A stretch of DNA of 64,000 nt from JAJPHF01 sp035293805 (lineage in GTDB: Bacteria; Chloroflexota; UBA6077; JAJPHF01), in the NCBI GenBank assembly GCA_035293805.1, contig DATGMD010000091.1, positions 6,166 through 70,165 of the forward strand. Direction: 5' to 3'. The notes below the pieces were generated by a model. That model saw only the letters and a program-made list of their open reading frames with translations. It did no database searches and had not been told where the DNA came from. This document shows, piece after piece, positions 8,613 through 17,300 of the stretch (its first letter is position 1; each line of letters begins with the position of its first letter). The position numbers were made by a program, and so were the translations under genes.

Positions 8613-9191
8613 TTAACACCCCATGCCATACTGCCCCGCCCGCCCGGCGCCGCGGCCCACGTAGAACGGGTCCCAGAAGCCCGTGAACGACCCAATGGGC
8701 TGGCCGCCCGACTGCGGGTAGGAGAACGTCGGGTAGCTCGGCGCGAACGGATACCCGGCGTAGTACGGGAAGCCGGCGGGCGCTGGCGCGCCGAGCGGCC
8801 CCGGCACCGCGTTGTAGGCGTTGATCGGATTCAGGAAGCCGGGCGCCACGCCAGCCGAGGGCGTGCCCACGGCGGGGTAGTAGGTGTAGCTCGCGTAGCC
8901 CCAGCCGCCTCCCCAGACCGGGTACGGCGTGCCGTAGAACGGATAGCCGTGGCCGAAGCCGTAGCCCGAGACAGTGCCCGCCACGTAGGGGAAGTCCAGG
9001 TAGAAGCCGCTGCCGGCCAGATAGCCGCCCTCGGTCGGGCAGCTCGTGTCGATGGTCTGGTCGGTGGGGGGCGGCGCGGGGCTGGTAACGCGGGCGTGCG
9101 ACGGCGGAGCCATCGGCGCGAGCGCGGCGAGGCCCAGGACTAGCGCGCCGAGGGTGCCGGCCAATCGCCGAGCCAGATGCGGGCGTGTCAT
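8613..9191 (-). CDS. Secreted Tyr/Gly/Pro-rich low-complexity protein
   Basis: This 192-residue protein has a signal peptide with cleavage probably after PPSHA near residue 33. The mature part is dominated by Gly, Tyr, Pro, Phe and Trp in short aromatic patches (GYGFGHGYPFYG, WGGGWGYASYTYYP). There are two Cys, one near the mature N-terminus and one as the last residue. No known domain is visible. It starts 66 bases after the next secreted gene (9258-9818) and has a GGAGGCGGC leader next to its ATG, so the two form one unit. Composition resembles structural or coat proteins able to cross-link through tyrosine, which is inference only. Confidence 0.75.
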   Translation of the reverse strand: MTRPHLARRLAGTLGALVLGLAALAPMAPPSHARVTSPAPPPTDQTIDTSCPTEGGYLAGSGFYLDFPYVAGTVSGYGFGHGYPFYGTPYPVWGGGWGYASYTYYPAVGTPSAGVAPGFLNPINAYNAVPGPLGAPAPAGFPYYAGYPFAPSYPTFSYPQSGGQPIGSFTGFWDPFYVGRGAGRAGQYGMGC

Positions 9192-9257
9192 GCCGCCTCC
9201 TTACGTGCGAGCGGCGCCCCGACCGACGCCGCCGCTTCCGAATGGGACTCTCGAGAA

Positions 9258-9818
9258 TTATCGGAACCCGAAGCCGAACGGGCTGAACCCCCCGACGCCG
9301 CCGACGCCGCCCATGCCGAAGGAGCTGACTCCGAACGGGCTGAAGCCGGCACCTTGGAACCCGAAGATCGGTGTACTGGATAGGCCGAAGTCGCGCACCA
9401 CGAAGGGGCCGCCCGTCGGCGCGGGCGCCACGATGCCGAGGCCCTGGCAATAGGGCGAGCCCACGAGCGTGGCAAGCGGCGAGGGCTGGCCGCCCGAGAA
9501 GTTCAAGAACGTGCCCACCGTGCCCAGCCCATAGCTCGAGTATGCCGGGTTGTAGTAGGGCCCGTAGAAGCTGCCCGCGCCAAAGCTGTACACCTGGCTA
9601 AGCCCACCCTGTTGCAGGCCGGCGCTCATCAAGCCACCGCCGCCCAGCGCCTGGCACTGGGCGAAGCCCCCGAACTGGGCGGGATCCGGCGCCGGGGGAA
9701 GAACGCTAGCTACGACGGCGGGCGAAGCGGCCAGGCTGGCCAGGGGCGATGCGATCACGGCGGCCAGCGCGCCTGCCACCAGGCTGACGCTCGCGCGCTT
9801 CCAAATCCCGGAACTCAT
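9258..9818 (-). CDS. Secreted Gly/Phe/Ser-rich low-complexity protein
   Basis: The 186-residue product has a signal peptide with cleavage likely after ASLAA near residue 31. The mature chain is rich in Gly, Phe, Ser and Tyr, with FGGFAQCQALGGGG near the front, YSFGAGSFYGPYYNPAY in the middle and a repetitive Gly/Val/Phe C-terminus (GVSSFGMGGVGGVGGF). Two Cys are present. No known domain is recognised. The ATG at 9818 has a GAGGAGG leader. It is the first gene of a two-gene unit with 8613-9191 and has an ECF-like promoter about 160 bases upstream. Confidence 0.75.
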   Translation of the reverse strand: MSSGIWKRASVSLVAGALAAVIASPLASLAASPAVVASVLPPAPDPAQFGGFAQCQALGGGGLMSAGLQQGGLSQVYSFGAGSFYGPYYNPAYSSYGLGTVGTFLNFSGGQPSPLATLVGSPYCQGLGIVAPAPTGGPFVVRDFGLSSTPIFGFQGAGFSPFGVSSFGMGGVGGVGGFSPFGFGFR

Positions 9819-9977
9819 TTGGCCTCCTCGGCGGGCGCGCTGGCCCGTCCGTCCCGTGTGCGTGAGTGGCGCCGAGGCCGCCCGGCGGACGCGCTCCGGT
9901 CGCCCGGCCCGCGCCGCCAGGGCTAGCCCCCGCGCGGGTGCAGCGTTCACCGCGCGCCGCGCGGGCGCATCGCCCTA

Positions 9978-10008
9978 TTAAACGAGAACTCCAACGCAAA
10001 CGTTACAC
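9978..10008 (-). promoter_or_regulatory. ECF-like promoter of the two-gene secreted-protein unit
   Basis: On the minus strand GTGTAAC (10008-10002) and CGTTTAA (9984-9978) are 17 bases apart. This is close to the TGTAAC-N17-CG(T/A) pattern of SigX/SigW-type ECF promoters in Bacillus. The leader to the ATG at 9818 would be about 150 bases. Confidence 0.6.
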
Positions 10009-10041
10009 GTGGCGCGGCTACGGCGGCCCCCAGCGTCTCGC

Positions 10042-11007
10042 CTAGCGCCCGCTCGGAAGGCCGGGCGGCGTTACGGTGATCGGCGAACCCGTCCAGCTCG
10101 GCCCGGTGCTGCCCGGGGAGGCGCCGTACGGCCCATTGTTGCCGTTCGCGAACGGCACGTTGTTCACCTGACTGTAGGGATAGCCCGCCTCATACGGGAA
10201 CGGCGCGCCGCCGCCCGAGCTGTAGGGCAGGCTGAAGCCCATGTACGGGAACCCGTACCCGTAGGGGTACGACGTGTACGAGAGACAGCGCCCGGAGTTC
10301 GGGTCGCCTACCAGGCAGGCGGTGTAATTGCTGCCCCCATAGGAGATACAGCGCCCTGTGGGCTGCTCGTACTGGACGCACAGGCCGAAGCCGGGATAGT
10401 TGTAGTTGCCGCCACTGAAGAAGGGATAGCCCTCGCCATAGCTCCACGCGCTCGACTGGAATGCGGGGCCCGTGGCCGGCGGCCCGGGCGGGGTCGTGGG
10501 CGCGATGTGCGCGAGCGCCGGGACCGGGCCGCCGGGGATCGCCTCGTAAGAGAGCACCGTCGGGCCGGCCCAGCCCTGGCCAGCGGGCTGGTCCGCCGGA
10601 TGAGCGTAGACGTAGATCGAACGCTGCCCCGGCGGAACGTCCGCCTCCACGCGCCAGCCGCTGCGTCCGAAGCGATCGTTGCCCAGCGAGCGGGCCACGT
10701 CCTGTCGCGTCTGGCCGTACTCGGCGCGTGCCAAGAAGATGCCGCCCGCGTCGCGTGGCCCGTCCAGGTAGACCTCGACACGGTCGACGCCCGTCCCCTG
10801 CGGGTTGCCGGGGTCCGCTGCCCAGCCCGTCATGTACAGCCGCAGGCTGCCGGTCGCATCCGCCGGCGGCGTGTCGATGGAGATGGTCGTGCTCGCCGCG
10901 TCCGCCGTCGGCGCTGCGAAGCTCACGCGGGGCGCGAGGCCGGCCAGCGCCAACGCCGCTACCATGAGCAGGCCCGCGATACGCCACGCCACGGAAACTC
11001 GTCTCAT
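10042..11007 (-). CDS. Secreted Tyr/Pro-rich protein with Ig-like GTGV domain and Cys repeats
   Basis: The 321-residue product has a signal peptide with cleavage likely after VSFAA near residue 32. An Ig-like domain spans about 42-136 (TGWAADP, GTGVDRVEVYLDG, NDRFGRSGW). A Pro-rich linker and a Tyr/Gly/Pro-rich tail (about 175-321) follow. Inside the tail a motif of the form C-x9-C-[IL]-S-Y occurs twice (Cys 200/210 and 221/231), suggesting a duplicated disulfide unit. The Ig-like domain matches that of the protein at 6311-7552. The ATG at 11007 has a GGAGGCGGC leader like its neighbours. The function is unknown. Confidence 0.8.
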   Translation of the reverse strand: MRRVSVAWRIAGLLMVAALALAGLAPRVSFAAPTADAASTTISIDTPPADATGSLRLYMTGWAADPGNPQGTGVDRVEVYLDGPRDAGGIFLARAEYGQTRQDVARSLGNDRFGRSGWRVEADVPPGQRSIYVYAHPADQPAGQGWAGPTVLSYEAIPGGPVPALAHIAPTTPPGPPATGPAFQSSAWSYGEGYPFFSGGNYNYPGFGLCVQYEQPTGRCISYGGSNYTACLVGDPNSGRCLSYTSYPYGYGFPYMGFSLPYSSGGGAPFPYEAGYPYSQVNNVPFANGNNGPYGASPGSTGPSWTGSPITVTPPGLPSGR

Positions 11008-11244
11008 GCCGCCTCCACAAAATCTTCCCGTCCCGCCCGGGCCGCCGGTTAAGTGTCGCCGCCGGAGAGCCGGGCGGGCTGCCGGGGCGCGCGCGTGTGC
11101 AGTATCTCCGCCTGCCCGCCGCGTGTCAACTTGGGCCGCTGGCCGGTCCCGCTTGCGCCACCTGTGCGCACGGCTCGAGTCGCGCGGTCCGTCGGCGAGT
11201 AGGGCGCACCGGCCAGAGGGGCTGCTAATGCAGTCCTCTACTCG

Positions 11245-11274
11245 TTAAACGGATAAGCGCCCGAGATGTTGCAC
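11245..11274 (-). promoter_or_regulatory. ECF-like promoter of secreted protein gene 10042-11007
   Basis: On the minus strand GTGCAAC (11274-11268) and CGTTTAA (11251-11245) are 16 bases apart. This is the third copy of the two-part element seen at the other secreted-protein units. The leader to the ATG at 11007 is about 230 bases. Confidence 0.5.
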
Positions 11275-11320
11275 TCCGGCGTCACGAAAATGGGACAAAT
11301 CGCGGGGATAAACAAAAAAA

Positions 11321-11349
11321 GGCGGCTCGTCGCTCAGCGACGAGCCGCC
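11321..11349 (-). terminator. Rho-independent terminator of the gltX-tRNA operon
   Basis: A 13-bp perfect stem with a TGA loop on the minus strand, followed directly by seven T residues and GTT. It closes the transcript that carries gltX, tRNA-Gln and tRNA-Glu and is the clearest terminator in the window. Confidence 0.92.
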
Positions 11350-11352
11350 GGG

Positions 11353-11426
11353 TAGCGCGTGCGGGATTCGAACCCGCGATCTCCGCCTTGAGAGGGCGGT
11401 GTCCTTGGCCGCTAGACGAACGCGCC
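11353..11426 (-). tRNA. tRNA-Glu (anticodon CTC)
   Basis: The minus strand folds into a full cloverleaf: acceptor GGCGCGT with ACGCGCT (one G-U pair), D arm, anticodon stem CCGCC/GGCGG with loop CTCTCAA, and T arm GCGGG-TTCGAAT-CCCGC. The anticodon CTC reads GAG. It lies between tRNA-Gln and the terminator, in the same direction as gltX. Confidence 0.93.
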
Positions 11427-11479
11427 ATAAAAGCGCGGAGCGTTGGGCTCCTCAGGGGCCACGGCGCTCCGCTGCCGGG

Positions 11480-11550
11480 CTGCGGGACTAGGATTCGAAC
11501 CTAGACTGACGGATCCAGAGTCCGCTGTCCTACCATTAGACGATCCCGCA
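11480..11550 (-). tRNA. tRNA-Gln (anticodon CTG)
   Basis: The minus strand folds as acceptor TGCGGGA/TCCCGCA, anticodon stem GCGGA with loop CTCTGGA, and T arm CTAGG-TTCGAAT-CCTAG. The anticodon CTG reads CAG. It begins 45 bases after the gltX stop codon in the same direction. Confidence 0.93.
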
Positions 11551-11595
11551 ACGGTCAAGGGGATTGTACCAGATGCGCCCAGGCCGGTCAAGCCG

Positions 11596-13161
11596 TTAGG
11601 CGTGTCCCCCCGGGGCCAGCTCGTCCAGGCGCCGCAAGGCTTCCGCCACGCGCTGCACGGTCCGCTCGCGGCCGATCGCCACCATGCTAGCCGTCAGCGG
11701 CGGCGACACCTGCCGGCCGGTCACCGCGACGCGCAAGATCATCGCGAGTTGCCCGAACTTCACGCCGACCTCGTCGGCAATCCGCCGCAGCGCGGCCTCC
11801 AGCGGCTCGTCCGCGAAGTCGGGCGTCGTGCGCAGGAACTCGAGCGCCGCGGCCATCGCCTTGCGGCTCGACTCCGCGGTCAGCCCCTTGGCGATCAGCA
11901 GCTTGGACGGGTAGTCCAGTCCATCCGCGAAGGCGAACTCTAGCAGGTCGGGCGCCTCGTCCAGCCGCTTCAGACGCTCCTGCACGAGCGGCACCAGCCG
12001 CTCGACGTAACGCAACTGATCTCCGCTCCAGCGCCCCGCGGCTGGCGTGGCGGGCTGCTGCAGCGCGGTGACCAGCGCCGCCCCCTGCTCCGCGCGCTCC
12101 CCGAGCAGCCCCGCGCGCTCGAAGAAGGGCATGAGCCGATTCGCCAGCTCCGGCACGGGCAGGTGCCGGATGTAGTAGCCGTTCATCCATTCCAGCTTGG
12201 TCAGGTCGAAAATCGCCCCGGCCTTGTTGATCCCCGCTAGGTCGAAGCCCTCCACCAGCTCGGGCAGCGAGAAGATCTCGCGGGTCCCCGTCGGCTCGTA
12301 CGAGGCGCCGATGATCGCCAGATAGTTCACCATCGCCTCGGGCAGGTAGCCTGCGTCGCGGTACTCCAGCACGCTCATCGCGCCGTGCCGCTTGCTGAGC
12401 TTCTTGCGGTCGGGGCCGAGCAGCGGCGGTAGGTGGCAGAAGCGCGGCGGCGTCCAGCCGAACGCCTGATAGAGCAAGATGTGGCGCGGCGTGCTGGAGA
12501 TCCACTCCTCGCCGCGCAGCACGTCGGTGATGTCCATGTAATGATCGTCGACCAGGTGCGCGAGGTGGTAGGTCGGGTAGCCGTCGGACTTCAGGATCAC
12601 GAAGTCGTCGAGCAGCCGGTTCTCCCAGACGATCGGGCCGCGCAGCACGTCGTCGAACACCGTCTCGCCCTCGAGCGGCACGGCGAAACGAATGACGCGC
12701 GTCTCGCTACGCGCCGCAAGCTCGGTGCGCTCCTGCTCCGAGAGGTTCCGGCAGCGGCGATCGTAGCCAGGGGGCACCTTGCGGCGCTCCTGGTCCGCGC
12801 GCAGCTCCTCCAGGCGCTCGGGCGTGCAGTAACAGTAGTAGGCTTTGCCCTCGCGCACCAGCCGCTCGGCATGCTCCTGATAGAGCGGCAGGCGCTCGGA
12901 CTGGACGTACGGCCCGTACGGCCCGTCCATCCCCGGGCCTTCGTCCCAGCTCAGCCCCAGCCAGCGGATCGCATCCAGCAGCGCCTCGACCGCCCCCTCG
13001 ACGCGCCGCGCCGTGTCCGTGTCCTCGATCCGCACGATGAACGTCCCGTTCTCGTGGCGCGCGTAGAGCCAGTTGAACAGGAAGGTATGGAACAGGCCGA
13101 CGTGCGGCATGCCAGTAGGACTCGGGGCGATACGCACCCGTACGCTGCTACCGTTCGCCAT
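11596..13161 (-). CDS. gltX: Glutamyl-tRNA synthetase
   Basis: GltX charges tRNA-Glu with glutamate and, in bacteria without GlnRS, usually also mischarges tRNA-Gln for GatCAB. The class I signatures are SPTGMPHVGL (HIGH-like, near residue 18) and KLSKRHG (KMSKS-like, near residue 255). A CYCTPERLEELR zinc-associated segment also fits. At 521 residues the length is normal. The ATG at 13161 follows AGGGGAATC. The gene ends 45 bases before tRNA-Gln and is 19 bases from rluD, so rluD, gltX and both tRNAs likely share a transcript. Confidence 0.96.
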   Translation of the reverse strand: MANGSSVRVRIAPSPTGMPHVGLFHTFLFNWLYARHENGTFIVRIEDTDTARRVEGAVEALLDAIRWLGLSWDEGPGMDGPYGPYVQSERLPLYQEHAERLVREGKAYYCYCTPERLEELRADQERRKVPPGYDRRCRNLSEQERTELAARSETRVIRFAVPLEGETVFDDVLRGPIVWENRLLDDFVILKSDGYPTYHLAHLVDDHYMDITDVLRGEEWISSTPRHILLYQAFGWTPPRFCHLPPLLGPDRKKLSKRHGAMSVLEYRDAGYLPEAMVNYLAIIGASYEPTGTREIFSLPELVEGFDLAGINKAGAIFDLTKLEWMNGYYIRHLPVPELANRLMPFFERAGLLGERAEQGAALVTALQQPATPAAGRWSGDQLRYVERLVPLVQERLKRLDEAPDLLEFAFADGLDYPSKLLIAKGLTAESSRKAMAAALEFLRTTPDFADEPLEAALRRIADEVGVKFGQLAMILRVAVTGRQVSPPLTASMVAIGRERTVQRVAEALRRLDELAPGGHA

Positions 13162-13180
13162 GATTCCCCTGCTACTCTAT

Positions 13181-14194
13181 CTAGGCCCCCCCGCCGGGGG
13201 CCGCAACCCGCGTGGCTGCCGCGCTCGGCGCCCGGCGCTGCTCGGCGCGCAGCCGCTCCAGTGGCTCCGCCAGGTCCGGCGGCAGCGGCGAGTCGAGCAC
13301 GATCCGCTCGCCCGTCGCGGGCGAGCGTGCCTCTAAATGATACGCGTGAACGAACTGCCGGGTCAGCCCCGGCGGCCGGCGCCCCGAGCCGTACGTCCGG
13401 TCGGCCGCGACCGGGTGGCCGATGTAGGCGAAATGCACCCGCAGCTGGTGCGTCCGCCCCGTGCAGAGCAGCGCGTCCACCAGCGTATAGGTGCCGAAGC
13501 GCTCGACTACGCGGAAGCGGGTCTGTGCCGGCCGGCCGCCCGCGCGCACGGCCATCCGCTGGCGGTTCCGCGGATCGCGGCCGATCGGCGCGTCGATCAG
13601 GCCCTCGCCCGCGGTCAGGTCGCCCAGGACGAGCAAGTAATAGCGCTTGATGGTCTCGTCGGCCTGCATCTGGCGCTGGAGGTCGGCCACTGCCTCGAGC
13701 GTGCGGCCGATCATGATCAGGCCCGAGGTGTCCTTGTCGAGGCGGTGGACGATACCCGGGCGCTGGGCGCCGCTGGGGTCGCGCAGCTGCGGGTACCGCG
13801 CCAGCAGCGCGTTCACCAGCGTACCCTCCTCGTGGCCCGGGGCCGGGTGGACGACAAGTCCCGCCGGCTTGTTCACGACGATCATCGCGTCGTCTTCGTA
13901 CACCACGTCGAGGGTGATCGAGGGGTCCGCCGCCGCGAGGACGTGCTGCGCAATCGGCCGCACCGTCAGCCGGTCGCCGGCCTGCACCCGGTCCGCCGGA
14001 CGCGCCGCGCGCCCGTTCCGCAGCACGATGCCGCCCTCGATCAGTCGCTGCCACTCGGCGCGCGAATGCTCGCCGATCAGGCGCGACAGGTAGGCGTCAA
14101 GCCGCAGGCCGACCGCGAACGGCGGCACGACGTAGACGACGTCGGAGCCGGCGCCCGGCGTCCGCGTGAGCACCTGGCGATGGCCGCTAGGCAT
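13181..14194 (-). CDS. rluD: RluD-family 23S rRNA pseudouridine synthase
   Basis: The 337-residue protein has an N-terminal S4 RNA-binding domain (about 28-90, including RLDAYLSRLIGEHSRAEWQR). The pseudouridine synthase domain carries the catalytic GIVHRLDKDTSGL motif near residue 148. The later RTHQLRVHFAYIGHPVAAD motif is also standard. It would modify uridines in helix 69 or similar sites of 23S rRNA. The ATG at 14194 has a GGGAGGGGG leader. It lies between ileS and gltX. In many bacteria lspA sits just upstream of rluD, but here only 144 bases separate ileS and rluD and no lspA is seen. Confidence 0.92.
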   Translation of the reverse strand: MPSGHRQVLTRTPGAGSDVVYVVPPFAVGLRLDAYLSRLIGEHSRAEWQRLIEGGIVLRNGRAARPADRVQAGDRLTVRPIAQHVLAAADPSITLDVVYEDDAMIVVNKPAGLVVHPAPGHEEGTLVNALLARYPQLRDPSGAQRPGIVHRLDKDTSGLIMIGRTLEAVADLQRQMQADETIKRYYLLVLGDLTAGEGLIDAPIGRDPRNRQRMAVRAGGRPAQTRFRVVERFGTYTLVDALLCTGRTHQLRVHFAYIGHPVAADRTYGSGRRPPGLTRQFVHAYHLEARSPATGERIVLDSPLPPDLAEPLERLRAEQRRAPSAAATRVAAPGGGA

Positions 14195-14338
14195 GGTTGC
14201 CCCCTCCCGAGCGGCGCGGCTCCCGAAGCAGGCAACCGGCCAGCACGCGAGGTCCGGGCGCTATCGCCCCGCCGGCGACCGCGAGCGGGGGCCACCATGC
14301 CGCCAGCCCATCGGGACCGCTGGTCACGGGGCGACCCC

Positions 14339-17300
14339 TCACGACGCGCTCTCGGCCGCGCGGCGCACGCCGAGCGTCAACGCCAGCCCCTCGAAGTCCT
14401 TCGGGCCGGCCTGCCAGCGGTACGCGTCGGCGGGCGGCTTGCCGGCCACGAGGTCGACGGACAACGTCTCGGCCCGGAGGTAGTCCGCGTGCTCTCGGAT
14501 GGCCGCTTCGAGCGCGGGATCGCCCGCGTAGTACGTCACGATGCGGTCTTCGACGCGGAAGCCCGCCTCCTTGCGCATCGTCTGAAGGCGGTGGACGATC
14601 TCGCGCGCCCGCCCCTCGGCGACCAGCGCCGGGTTCAACGCGGTCTCCAGCGCCACCGTAAAGCCGTCGCCCTCGGCCGCGGCGAACCCCGGGCGCGGCG
14701 TGAGCGCCACCTGCACCTCCTCCGGCGCGAGCCGCTGGCCCGCCGCCTCCACCGAGCCGTCGGGGTTCAGGCGGAACTCGCGGGCGCGCAGCGCGGCCAT
14801 GACCGGCTGGACGGCGCGGCCGAGTCGCGGGCCTAGCACGTCCGGCCGGCCGCGCACGACCCGCTCCACGACCTCCTCCAGGTCCGGCACGATCTCGATC
14901 CGCTTCACGTTCAGCTCGTCCCGCACGTCGGCCTCGATCTCCGGCGGCAGGCGCACCGCGCCATTGTGCGAGGCCACCCGCAGCGCGGCTAACGGCTGAC
15001 GCACCTTGATGCCCTTCTCGCCCGCCTGGTTGCGGGCTGCCCGGCCCAGACTCACGATCGCGCGCGCCTGCGCCACCTGCGCTGCCAGCTCGTCGTCGAT
15101 CAGCGCGCCGTCGCTCCGGGGGTAGTCGCACAGGTGCACGCTCTCCGGCGCCTGCGCGTCCACCGAGCGCACCAGGTTCTGATAGATCGTCTCGCTGAGG
15201 AAGGGCAGGAATGGCGCCAGCAGCCGCACCAGCGTGCTGAGCACCTCGTACAGCGTCAGGTAGGCCGCCTGCTTGTCCCGGTCGTCGTCCGACCGCCAGA
15301 AGCGGCGCCGGCTCCGGCGCACGTACCAGTTGCTCAGCTCGTCCACGAACCGCTCGACCGCGCGCGTGGCGCTGGCGGGATCGTAGGCGTCCAGCCCTTC
15401 GCGCACGTCGCGGATCAGCACTTGCAGCTCGGATAGGATCCAGCGGTCGAGCGGTGCGCGCTCCCAGGTCGGCAGCTGGGTGTGTACGGGATCGAAGCGG
15501 TCGAGCGCCGCGTAGGTGACGAAGAAGCTGTAGGTGTTCCAGAGCGTCAGTAGCTTGCGCTTGACCTCTTCCGCCGGCCCGTAGCCGAAGTACAGGTTCG
15601 ACTGCACCGGCTGCGACGCGTAGAGCCAGCGCATCACGTCCGCGCCCATCCGCTCGGCGGCCTCGTCGAACCAGATGGCGTTGCCGAGGCTGCGGTGCAT
15701 CGGACGCCCCTGCTCGTCCAGCAGCTTCTCGTAGGCCAGCACGGCCCGGTACGGCGTCTTGTCCTCCAGCGTTACGCTCATGAACAGCATGCTGTAGAAC
15801 CAGAGCCGGATCTGCTCGCGCATCTCGGTGATGAAGTCCGCCGGGAACCAGTCCTGCCAGTACGAGCGGTCGTGCAGGTAGTGCAGCGTCGAATAGGGCA
15901 CGATCCCGGCGTCCAGCCAGGCGTCGCCCACCTCGGTGATCCGCCGCACGGGCTCGCCGCAGCCCGCGCAGCGGATGACGACGTTGTCGATCCACGGCCG
16001 GTGTAGCTCGCGGAGCTGGTCCAGCCCTTCGATGGCCCGCTCGCGCAGCTCGGCCATGCTGCCGATCACGGTCAGCGTACCGCAGGCGTTGCACGGATAG
16101 AACGGCAGCGGCAGGCCCCAGTAGCGCTTGCGCGAGATGGCCCAGTCGCTCATGTTCGTGAGCCAGTCGTCCATGCGCTTGCCGGCCGACTCGGGCGTCC
16201 AGCGCACCTTGGCCGCCTCGCGCCGCAGCCGGGGCCGCACCTCGTCCACCGCGATGAACCACTCCGTCGCCAGCCGGAACACCAGCTCCTCGCCGCAGCG
16301 CCAGCAGACCGGGTAGCGGTGGGTGTAATCGTGCTCCCGGTAGACGAAGCCCTTGGCGGCCAGGTTGGCGAAGATCAGCGGGTTCGTCTCGCGCACGCTA
16401 TGACCGCTTAGCTCGCCGAAGCCGGGCAGGTAGACGCCCGCCTCGTCGATCGGCTCGATCACGGGCAGGTGCTCGACGCGGGACAGCTCGAAGTCCTCCG
16501 CGCCACAGCCGGGCGCGATGTGGACGACGCCCGTGCCCTCTTCCTCGCCGACCTCCTCCCAGGGAATGATGCGGTGCTCCACGCCCTGCTGCGCCTCGAT
16601 CTCCGGGAACGGCGGCACGTAGTGCAGCCCCACGAGGTCGCGCCCCTTCACCGTCTTCACGACCTCGTAGTCGCCGTGCAGCAGTCCGGTGGTGTGCGCC
16701 GACAGGTAGTAGAACTGTCCGTCCTGCCGCACCTTCACGTAGTCCAGGTCGGGGTGAACGGCGAGCGCCACGTTCGCGGCGAGCGTCCACGGCGTCGTCG
16801 TCCAGACGAGGATGCGCTCGTCGGGGCGCTCGACCAGCGGCAGCGCCAGGTACACCGAGCGGTGGGTGAGGTCACGGTACGAGTCGGTGCCGACCAGCTC
16901 GTGCTGCGACAGGCTCGTCCCGCACCGTAGGCACCAGGGCAGCGCCCGCGAGCCCTTGTACAGCCACCCGTTCTCGTGGCAGCGGCGCAAGAAGGTCCAG
17001 ATGGTCTCGATGTTCTCGTCCGACAGCGTGTAGTAGCTATTGTCCCAGTCCATCCACTGGCCGAGCCGGATGGACTGCTGGGTGATGAGGTCGGCATAGC
17101 GGTACACCCGCTCGCGGCAGCGGTCCGCGAAATTGGCCAGACCGTAGGCCTCGATCTCGCGCTTCGAGTTGAAGCCCAGCTCCTTCTCGACCTCGACCTC
17201 GACCCATAGCCCCTGGCAGTCGAAGCCGTTCTGGTAGCGCTGCTCGTAGCCCTGCATGGCCCGGTAGCGCAGATAGAGGTCCTTGTAGGTGCGGCCCCAG

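Larger units (their letters stand above)
11008..11352. other. Intergenic region upstream of the secreted-protein gene
   Basis: These 345 bases hold the long leader and ECF-like promoter (11245-11274) of the minus-strand secreted protein. Farther right is the terminator of the gltX-tRNA operon (11321-11349), with its T tract on the minus strand at 11311-11320. I see no gene in it. Confidence 0.6.

Noticed and set aside
14187..16262. A 691-codon open frame antisense to ileS
   Set aside because: It lies opposite a clear synthetase gene, has an Arg/Gly/Ala-rich composition typical of antisense frames in GC-rich DNA, and shows no domain or ribosome site.
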